From Scytalidium lignicola (Eukaryota; Ascomycota; Leotiomycetes): a stretch of 17,455 nt of DNA. The notes beneath the pieces are model-generated. The model saw nothing but the letters and a program-made list of their open reading frames with translations, did no database searches and had not been told where the DNA came from. The stretch's first letter is position 1. Each line of letters opens with the position of its first letter. Position numbers and translations under genes: made by a program. Location of the stretch: assembly GCA_002812745.2 (NCBI GenBank), contig NCSJ02000557.1, forward strand, positions 1-17,455. The letters run 5' to 3'. Positions 9,795 through 17,455 of the stretch are shown here, piece after piece.

Positions 9795-12700
9795 ATGAAT
9801 GATAAAAGCTTAGATGAACTAAGACTGAGAAACCTTGCAGAAAGACAAACAATACTCTTTAAGGAATTAGAAGAAAATGTTAAAGATTTAGAAATCAACA
9901 ATAACATATCAGTTAACAACATTAAGAATGTTAATCTTTACTTTATAAATAATAAAAGTTCATTATATATAAATATAAAACTATGTAGAAAGTTAATAAG
10001 GGCTTTGATTAATTCAGGAGCTGAAAGAAACTTTATTAGTGAACAAGTTATAAAACAACTTAAACTTAGCATAAAAGTTAAAGACAACAACTATCTAATA
10101 TCATTAGTAAATAGTATTAAGGTTTAAAAGCATGTTAATGTTCAAACTCAGAACTTAGATATAAAGTATAATAAAAGCTATTAAGAAAGGATATCCTTTA
10201 ACGTTATAAAGTTGAGAATATATTAGGTTATCTTAAGAATTAAATAAATGAGAAAGTATAATCTAATAATTAATTAAAGAACAAGTATGATTACCTTCTC
10301 AGAGGAAGAACAGAATCCAGTGTCCTTAAGAGTTATCTATGTTAATAAAACTATAAAACATATTCTTGAAGAATATTATGAATAACTAGAGTTATTCACA
10401 GAAAGACCTGATAATTCAGCTTTATCTGAGTATAAACCATAGGATTATAAGATAAAGTTTAAAGAGGAGTTTAGATTAGCTTATAGACTAATTTATTGAA
10501 TAACTTTCGTTGAGGATGAGGCAACAAAGAAATGGTTGTTTAAGAAAATAATATTTAGAGGTTTGTATAAAGAAGGTTATGGTAAAGTTAGAGTATTATT
10601 ATATTATGTAAAGAAGGGAGATAATCTGTTAGGATGTCCTTGTGGTGATTATAGACATTTAAATAGTAGAACTGAGAAAGATTAATATCTTTTATTATTA
10701 ATAGATTTAATAATGGACAAGTTGAAAGGAGTTGTTATATTCATCAAGTTAGACTTGTGGTTAGTGTTTAATCTAGTTAGGATTAAAAGAGGTAATGAGT
10801 GGAAAGTTGTTATTTGAACAAAATATAGATTATTTGAGTTATTAGTTATGATGTTTAATATGACTAATGCTTTAATAATATAATAAAGAATAATGGATTG
10901 GATATTAGAAAAATACTTGGAGAAATTTGTGATAGTATATCTTGATGATATAATCATTTACTTGAAGAGTATTAAAGAACATAAGGAGTATGTTAAGTTT
11001 GTTCTATAAGTGTTGTAAGAGATAGGATTATGTTGTAAATTGGTGAAATGTGAATTTTATAAGGAATAAGTTTAGTTCTTGAGATATTGTATTTCTAGAG
11101 AAAGGATAAAAATCTTTAATAATAAGATTTAGTCAATTAAAGAATGGAAAGCATTTAAGATGGTTAAACAATTATAGAGTTTCTTAAGGTTAGTTAATTA
11201 TTACTGAAGATTTGTGAAGGATTATTCTAAAATCTTTGTATTATTAATTGAACTTACAAAGAAGGATTAAGTTTACAAATGGAATGATGTTATGAAGAAA
11301 GTATTCTAAAGTATTAAGGATGCTTTTGTGAAAGGAGGTTTCTTGGGAATCTTTGATTTAAAAAGAGGAATAAGAATTGAAACTAATGTCTTTGATGTAG
11401 TATTAGGAGTTATGTTATTGTAATTATAGTATATTAGTAAATGATATTACTAAGTATTATTAGTATTTTGGTTAAGAAAACTAAATGTTATTAAAAGAAA
11501 TTATCAAACATTGGATAAGGAAATGTTAGTTATTATGAAAGTTTTGAAGTATTAGAAAGTATATGTTGTTGGATTTAATAAGACAGTTGATATATTTTTA
11601 GATTATTATAACCTTCAATACTTTATGATTATTAAGTAATTGAATATTAGGTAAGTATGATAGGCAAAGAAATTATTTGAATATGATTTTAAGATTATTT
11701 ATGTTAAAGGAGAAGACAATAGAAGAGTAAATATTTTAAGTTGGAAACTTGAGTATTTAGCTAAGGAGAAAGAAGAAAGTGAATTTATATTGAAAAAAGA
11801 CAAAAGTGGATTCTTAGTATATAATAAAAGACAACTTATGGTTATTATAACAGTAATAGACAAGTATTAGGCTGATTGAATTAAAGAAGTAATTAATAAG
11901 GAAAAATAAGAGGATACTTTACTAGATATNACCAGAGGTGAATAAGAGAAAATTGAGAACATTTAGTATAAGAATAAAAGGTTATATATACTAATAAAAT
12001 TAGCAGAAGAGTTTATTAAGGAATAGTATAGTTTGTTATATAATAGACATATAAGAGTAGTTTAATGTTATTATTAAATTAATAAGGATTACTTTATCAT
12101 GAAATTATAATTAATTGTTAAGAAAGTAATCATAGAATGCAAAATCTATAAGAAGGTTAAGAATCCAAGAAGGAAGCCTTGAGGACAATTACATTTTATA
12201 TAAATACTTAACAATTTATAAGAATTAATTAAATAGGATTTTATTGTGAAATTACTGGTTTTTATAAATTATATGACAAAGGTTAAGTATGACTTTATCT
12301 TTGTGATAATTGAACATTATATTAATTTTGTAATCTTTGAATTGTTTAAAGAGATTTAAGAAGTAAAGGAAGTAGTTGATATATTCTTATGAAGAATAAT
12401 GTCTTAATAAGGAGTATTAAAATAAATAATCTTTAATAGAGATATAAGATTTGTATTTAAGTTTTAAGAAATATTAACAATAAGGATAAGAGTAAAAAGG
12501 AAACTGTTAACAGTATAGTATCTATAAACTGATAGGAAAACAGAATATTTGAATATATAGTTAAAGGGATATTTAAGATGTTATGTTAATTATGATTAAA
12601 ACAATTAAGTTGATTATTTGTTGTTAACAGAAATGTTGTATAATAATGTATTACATAAATCAACTAAAATCACTTTATTTTATGCGAATTATGGATATAA

Positions 12701-13260
12701 GCCAAAAGGGTTTTATACTAGACTGGAATTAGTATTTATAAGTGAATTAACAAAGATTTATGTAAAACAAATAGAAGAAATACAAGAAAAGATTAAGAAC
12801 TTACTTTAATATACTAAAGAAAGAATGAAGAAGTATTATGATTGTGGATATTTGATAAAACCAATGTATAAAAAAAGGGGATAAAGTTTATCTTCTTAGA
12901 AAAAACATTAAAATAATAAGACTAAGTAATAAACTAGATTAGGTTAAGATAAGACTATATGAAATTGAAGAAGTTTATAAGCTTTTAATATATAAATTGA
13001 AATTGTTAACAACAATTAAGATATATTTTGTTTTTTTATGTTTTACTTCTTAAACTAATACTTGAAAATGCTTAAATATTAATATTAGAGGAAGTTGATC
13101 TAAAAAAGAGAATATAAAGTTAAGAAAATCATTAGTTATAAAATGTATTATAAGAAATTATAATACTTAGTTAAATAGATTAAATATCCAGAAAATAAGA
13201 ATAGATAAGAATTTACTTTTAATCTTATAAGTTATAAAAAGTTATTAAAGGGATATTATC
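9795..13260 (+). pseudogene. pol: Element 2 pol: protease-RT-RNase H-integrase-chromodomain, decayed
   Basis: The protease (open 9795-10127) has ALINSGAERNFIS, where the catalytic Asp is Asn (AAT, 10011-10013). RT (about 10430-11150) has CGDYRHLN, KLDL and an intact YLDD (10938-10949), with KEH downstream. RNase H (about 11330-11760) has IETN in place of the family's IETD (AAT, 11385-11387), then NYQTLDKEMLVI and GEDNRRVNILS. The integrase zinc-binding region (about 11940-12180) keeps one His and ECKIYKK, in which one Cys is Tyr. The integrase core (about 12236-12720) contains DFIVKLP, TDRKTE, YLRCYVNY and YANYGYKP. A linker (about 12830-13050) leads to the chromodomain (about 13110-13250), with EYKVKKI, YLVK, then TAG for Trp and KYPENKN. 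Most stops are TAG/TAA at Gln/Trp sites. This copy is dead. Confidence 0.88.
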
Positions 13261-13359
13261 AAATCTATTTTAGAATAAATTTCTAAGCAATGAAATTACA
13301 AGGTCAAAGAAGAAGAGGTTAATAATAAAAGAAGAAGTTATACTTAAGTTAGTAGAATA

Positions 13360-13853
13360 CAACTTTGAGGGTTATAAAGAACTTTGTTTCTCTTACTTCT
13401 CTTTACTCTCTTCTATGTCCAGTTCATCTAAGGTCTTTAGACTATAATAAACTATTTTCTTAGTATACTTTTAAAGAAAAACCTATTGTTTATCCAAATA
13501 GATAAAACAAGTAATAATTTTAACTAAGGCTTAAGAAGTTTTAAGTCAAGGCAGTAAAAGTCTTCTTATGCTCAGAAGAAAGGCAGTTGTCCTTATGTTT
13601 ATATAACTTTTAAGAGGATATGTAAAGATACTTATTATCACATTTATAATTATTATAAATGTACTCTTTATAACAATTAAAATTAGAAACTATCTTGTAT
13701 AAAAGTCCNTTTTTGTTTATAGTATGTATAAAATATTACTTCAATCCTGAGATTTTGAATATAAATACTAAGACTTAATCTTTCTTAGTATTTCCTTGAT
13801 TGTAATTGTTTTAGTAAATTATTATTATCAAAACTTGAACATTTTAATAACAT
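13360..13853 (-). pseudogene. Antisense Cys-rich/coiled-coil ORF of element 2, decayed
   Basis: This lies opposite to gag-pol, between the chromodomain and the 3' LTR. It reads from a Met codon (13851-13853) through about 45 codons with one TAA to YTYYKQK, then, across an N at 13709, GLLYKIV. These fit the first CX2CX6C motif with Cys changed to Tyr. NCYKEYIYNNYKCD follows, and its YKEYIYNNYKC fits the second motif. After a frame change the segment SLKTLDELDIEESKEK (about 13395-13450) matches SLKTLDKLNIVKEKK of the element 1 counterpart. Two CX2CX6C motifs plus this charged helix in the same antisense position in two different families argue for a real former gene. Function unknown. The 3' end is not defined. 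Confidence 0.62.
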
Positions 13854-13930
13854 GTTAGAAAAAAAAGAATAGACTAATGAATAATAAGATTATTCATAAC
13901 AATAGTTAAGCATCAAGGCAATGCTAGTAC

Positions 13931-13943
13931 AGAAAGGGGATAA
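13931..13943 (+). other. Polypurine tract of element 2
   Basis: AGAAAGGGGATAA directly precedes the 3' LTR and is the expected plus-strand primer site. It is nearly the same as the tract of element 1. Confidence 0.8.
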
Positions 13944-14304
13944 TGTTATAAGATTGACTAAACAAGTTAATTAGTGTAAGCCTAAGGCTTAGTACACAAC
14001 AGGTATGCATAAAGAACTTAACAATTAAAGAATTACATGACTAAGATTATAAGATCAGAGTAATTTAGCAATCTAAGGACTTGGATTAGAGGATCAAGGT
14101 AATCCAACAATCTAATTATATTTTATTATTTATATAAGCACATTATAGGAATATGAGAGTAAACTCTTTGTATTCAACTTAAATATATTATTAGATCCTA
14201 CCCTTAACCTAATCATCTGTTTGTGTATTATACATTTTTGTTGTCCTTAAACATTTACTTAACCCTAAGCTATCTAGTGACTTAGATAGCATAGTTTTAT
14301 AACA
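13944..14304 (+). repeat. 3' LTR of element 2
   Basis: It starts TGTTATAAG and ends TTATAACA. It aligns with 7111-7452 at both ends and through R/U5. The U3 centre (about 14030-14120) differs in content, not only by transitions, and makes this copy 19 bp longer. A TATATAAG box lies at 14131-14138. Confidence 0.88.
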
Positions 14305-14860
14305 TATAATAACTTAACAATATTAGTATTTTACCTTAACTTGCTTACTTTTATTTATTACTTAATATTACTCTTTCTTATTAATAAACTATAATTATAA
14401 TTATATATATATAAATAATTTTTCATTAGTTATCTACTGTTTATTATGTTTTTTATTAATATGTTTATATATTATATCTTAGCTTTGACTTTTGAATGAA
14501 CATTCATAATATATAAATCCATTGTAAATAAGAATATTTACTTGTAAAATAGACTTATTTGTTAGTAATTAAACTATTATATAGTTATATTGTATTAGAA
14601 ATGCTTTTGCATATATTTTAATGTATTAACATAACTCAATTAACATGTTATGTTAATCGTTGAAATAGTAGACAATTATAACTTTTAAAATCAATGCAAA
14701 TTAGTATGCAACACAAATCACTATAGTATATTCCATGTTTAATACAATCAAATGCTCTAACTCAGTAAGAATAGGTTAAGCTATGATTTTGCTGTATAAT
14801 AACAATGATAAGAATGGGTTTTATCTGTTAAATAGTCTGATTGATAATGGTTAGGGTAAG
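14305..14860. other. AT-rich flank without recognisable genes
   Basis: Very AT-rich sequence with an (AT)n-like run near 14390-14420 and a perfect 8 bp hairpin, ATTAACAT-GTT-ATGTTAAT, at 14639-14657. No frame of note on either strand. G+C rises gradually after about 14,700. Confidence 0.6.
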
Positions 14861-14948
14861 CTTGATTATGGTGTAATCAGGATAACTTAGGCACAAGCTA
14901 CTTTTATAACTTTACTAACAAAATTATCTTGATTACACTGTAATCGAG
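14861..14948. repeat. Foldback inverted repeat at the AT/GC boundary
   Basis: The arms 14861-14885 and 14924-14948 are inverted copies, with 21 of 25 positions matching and all four mismatches transitions. They are separated by 38 bp. Each arm is itself near-palindromic around GATTAnnnnnTAATC. No target duplication was seen. It could be a tiny MITE-like foldback element or the remnant of a TIR element. The readable frame of the neighbouring pseudogene ends within about 20-30 bp of it. Confidence 0.6.
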
Positions 14949-14964
14949 GCAATATAGTTGTTAG

Positions 14965-16763
14965 AATAACAAGAAAAGCATCTTAGAACTCCTCAAACCC
15001 TTCTTCTTGAGTTTTGTTGATGATGCTTCTCCAAATACCCTTTAAGTTGTCCGACTAAAATGTAAAGCATAAAGGCATGTTCTTAACGTCAAGTCCAAGT
15101 TCTATCCTCTTCACTTCGTTGTCTAGTCGGAGGAGTCTATGGTTAGATGGCGTATACTGCCAGACGTTACTATCCATGTGACGTTGGATTGACGGTAGTA
15201 TAACATCATCTGTCCACATTTCTTGAACCTCCTGTTTTCGGAAGGATTTCATATGAGGAAACACAACTAGAAGTCGGATATCAGGAATATCTATAACTAC
15301 TTTACTACTTCGGGGAGATCCTCTGAGCTTGCAAATCTGCTCTTCGCAAATTGTAGCCTTGTTGCAATGATCAGCGATCTTCTTTATAACAAGTGACGGA
15401 ATTGAGAATTGATCAAGCTAGCAGGTGGCATTCTAGGAAAATGTTTTGTTCCGGAAAACTGCTAAGGAGCGAGGAAATGCTAACACTTCGGTAATGTAGC
15501 AGTGTGGTGAGAAGGAGTTGACGATTCCATAGTGGGTCGGGTTTCTCCTTGGGCTTGGAGTAATTCTCTGATAACCTTGATTACAGTCTTGCCTTGCCCC
15601 CCTAGAAACTCTTTGCTAACAACTGAGACTTGCTAGACTATATCGACCTACACAATGGACTCACACCTCCGCCTATCCGTCCCCATGGCAGGCTGCTGAT
15701 CTGAGTCTGCGTGGAGCCAGTCAAGATTAACTTCTGCTAAGCTCGACTGTACCTCATCCAGCCAGTCTTCACTCCTCTCCCAAGTTTGCATGGCATAGTC
15801 AAGCACAAACACCTTCGAGTAGTGTAAGATTACCTCCAGTTGTTCCTCAATGTCCATATCCATCGTGAGTATGTTAAACGTAAACTGTCCTCGACTAATG
15901 TAATCATCTGACCTTGTGTGAAGTGATGACTGCACTAGGATCCCTACTCACCACAGGAGTAGGTTTGTTTGGAATGTGGCATGTGAGTCTGTGATCAATT
16001 CTCTTACGAGATTCGCAACCGCTGCTTCTACTGGTCCGGGTTCCTGCTCGATGCTCTGATTAATTGGCCCAAAATACACTTCTGCCTGCATGATGTCTAT
16101 GATGCTATCTTGTAATCCTTTGCTGAGTTCCAACCCCATTTCCTCGAGCGTACCTTCGTCGTAAGAGTACACCAAGAAGCACACTAGCCTGAGTAGCACT
16201 GAGTTTCCTCGCTGTCGCTTTGTGAGATTAACTTTAGCTGCTCGACTCTCAAACGGCCCTGCTTCCGTTTGCTGTCCCTCTTGGTTGACGATCTTACGAA
16301 TAAGGACCGGCCATCGCTCCGCAAGATACTCCAACCTGTCAAACGCTAGCTACCCTGCTGCTTGGATGATGCGACGCGTCTTTTGATCCTGTTTAAACCG
16401 CTGAGTCTGAGCTTCTGGGGATTCTGATCCTCGAGGTTCCCAAGTCACAACCTTGCGACACGGTGCCAGCTCTGCCTTTGGCCGAGTACTTGTAGCCGAG
16501 AGAAAGCTGATCCAGTTGGCGCAGATAGCTTTCCACATCACTGGGTTAGAGGCAGCTGGAAATCCATTGCCCTCAAGCCAATTCTGGTATCGGGCACAGT
16601 CAGTTTCCTGGATTGGCGGCACATCTAATCGCTCGTTACGCTACAGTGTAGGTGTTGATGGTTGAGTGGACGCCTGAAATGCTTGTGCGTATGCGTCTGC
16701 TACTTTGCGACGCTTAGGAGCGTTTTGACTAGGTTCAAAAGCACGTGCAGCGCACCCTAGCAT
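14965..16763 (-). pseudogene. Decayed protein-coding gene, family not recognised
   Basis: From a Met at 16761-16763 one minus frame stays coding-like for about 370 codons, broken by TAG (16641-16643), TAG (16350-16352), TGA (15948-15950) and two TAGs (15648-15650, 15633-15635). A second frame takes over by about 15,550 and runs to about 14,970 with TAG at 15433, 15418 and 15055 and TAA at 14983. The N-terminus has a basic PKRRKV stretch, a possible nuclear signal. RYQNWLEGNGFPAASN and MWTDDVILPSIQRHM are typical of the clean, non-repetitive composition. No catalytic motif was found. Two of the stops could instead lie in introns with perfect GTGAGT donors (15895-15951, 57 nt; 15623-15664, 42 nt), but the other TAGs have no intron explanation. 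C to T at CAG or G to A at TGG fits mild RIP. The 3' end seems cut at the foldback repeat. G+C is near normal, unlike the retroelements. Confidence 0.7.
15895..15951 (-). other. Candidate 57 nt intron in the decayed gene
   Basis: The GTGAGT donor begins at 15951 and TTAG ends at 15895. The length is a multiple of three and removal would eliminate the in-frame TGA at 15948-15950 while keeping the frame (LLC joined to RGQFTF). The branch point is weak. The alternative is a simple Trp to stop change (TGG to TGA). Confidence 0.4.
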
Positions 16764-17303
16764 TGTGAATTAATCTGAAAATAGACGGTCTTAATCCTTG
16801 ATCTTTGCAAAGGCTATGGTTTTGAAGAATTAACTGCCAGGACATGTTGTTGACAACTAAAATTAGTATCACTAAGCATCTAAGCGACCCCTTTCTTTCC
16901 AAACACACAGTTTACAACTTTCAATATAATTGCCAAGATGCTTCTAGTATAGGTTTCATTATAAATCTCTGATTTTTAAACTTTGATATTGATTATAATT
17001 CTGGTATTATTCGTGTTTTTGATAACATCTTGGGCTAGGGATAGTAGGAATAAATTTTGCAAAGAATATAATTTAATTTTGTGAATTAAAATACGGGTAA
17101 TTTTTAAATCTATGAGATCACATTATAAAACATGCCGTTGCATTGTAACCCAATCAAAGAAATGTTGTTATGACCAGAATAAATAGTAACATCAAGGCTT
17201 ATCGGTCACCTAATCTTCCATAGAGCTGATAAGAAAAAATGTGAAATTGGAAGAAAATACTATCAGGCCTGACCTCGACTTTCCAGGAGCACCTTAAGGG
17301 GTC
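16764..17303. other. Intergenic sequence upstream of the decayed gene
   Basis: Moderately AT-rich sequence with stops in all frames at short spacing. It would contain the promoter of the minus-strand gene, but no TATA box or other element stands out with confidence. No RNA gene was recognised. Confidence 0.5.
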
Positions 17304-17455
17304 CTAGCAGAAACTAGCCTGCGCATTTGTCCGACCAAACGAGTCGTAATTGTCAGAGTGTGAATACCATCCAGCCGTACTCTCACCACAGGCAGTATTC
17401 ACTGCCGCCATATCATTACCAAACCCCTCACTTGTCTGAGAACTGCTGAAGATGG
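17304..17455 (-). CDS. Possible 3' end of a further minus-strand frame (partial)
   Basis: One minus frame is open from the window edge for 49 codons to a TAG at 17304-17306. It is rich in Ser, Asn, Gly and Tyr (for example NTACGESTAGWYSHSDNYD). G+C is higher than in the upstream intergenic DNA. It is too short to judge, and an open frame of this length can arise by chance. No family was recognised. Confidence 0.2.
   Translation of the reverse strand, partial: IFSSSQTSEGFGNDMAAVNTACGESTAGWYSHSDNYDSFGRTNAQASFC

Larger units (their letters stand above)
7111..14304 (+). mobile_element. Element 2: RIP-degraded Ty3/gypsy chromovirus LTR retrotransposon
   Basis: LTRs at 7111-7452 and 13944-14304 begin TGTTA(C/T) and end (G/A)TAACA. 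Between them the plus strand reads gag, protease, RT, RNase H, integrase and chromodomain, followed by an antisense ORF and a purine tract. Stops replace Gln and Trp throughout (for example TAG for the Trp of the gag motif near 8048), which is typical of RIP. The family is related to element 1 but distinct, since the LTRs are unlike each other. Flanking pentamers (aatct, tataa) do not match, so no target duplication is visible. The element cannot encode functional proteins. Confidence 0.92.

Noticed and set aside
9686..9922. 78-codon minus-strand open frame
   Set aside because: It lies opposite the start of the element 2 protease frame, which has clear domain support.
10682..10957. 91-codon minus-strand open frame
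   Set aside because: It is a shadow of the RT coding strand of element 2.
14848..14860. GGTTAGGGTAAG as a telomere-type repeat
   Set aside because: A single TTAGGG unit; no array.
15566..15590. Third copy of the CTTGATTACAGT motif of the foldback repeat
   Set aside because: Only about 12 bases match, within coding-like sequence; too short to claim a repeat.
15585..15602. GGQGKT-like peptide suggesting a Walker A loop in the decayed gene
   Set aside because: The full GxxxxGK[ST] pattern is not met, it lies where the frame is uncertain, and no Walker B or helicase motifs follow.
16453..16665. 70-codon plus-strand open frame
   Set aside because: It lies opposite the better supported minus-strand pseudogene and has no recognisable motif.

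Overview
The window looks like a repeat-rich, very AT-rich compartment of a filamentous ascomycete (Pezizomycotina) that meets a GC-balanced genic segment near position 14,960. The left part is decayed LTR retrotransposons. Their reading frames follow Ty3/gypsy chromovirus proteins but are full of TAG and TAA where Gln or Trp is expected, with Cys to Tyr and Asp to Asn changes. This is the CpA to TpA (TpG to TpA) signature of repeat-induced point mutation (RIP). The species cannot be named from the sequence.

Layout: element 1 (58-6921, minus strand) has ~400 bp LTRs, gag, protease, RT, RNase H, integrase and a C-terminal chromodomain. Element 2 (7111-14304, plus strand) has ~340-360 bp LTRs and the same domain order, also ending in a chromodomain. 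Their 5' ends face each other across a 189 bp spacer. In both, the stretch between the chromodomain and the 3' LTR holds a second decayed ORF on the strand opposite to gag-pol. It has two CX2CX6C motifs followed by a charged segment containing LKTLD[E/K]L. This shared antisense gene is the most interesting signal in the window.

A 423 bp GC-rich non-autonomous hAT-type element (4487-4909) interrupts element 1 just upstream of the protease active site. It has 11 bp perfect terminal inverted repeats and an 8 bp target duplication, and shows little RIP, so it probably landed after RIP of its host.

Right of element 2 lies about 550 bp of AT-rich sequence without genes, then a small foldback repeat (14861-14948). 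Next is a decayed protein-coding gene on the minus strand (about 14965-16763). It starts at a good Met and stays readable through several nonsense codons (mostly TAG) and one frame change; its family was not identified. The sequence 16764-17303 appears intergenic. The last ~150 bp may hold the end of another minus-strand frame.

The retroelement genes would have worked together in life (gag particle, pol enzymes, chromodomain-directed integration), but catalytic residues are lost in both copies. Nothing in the window looks like an intact functional gene.
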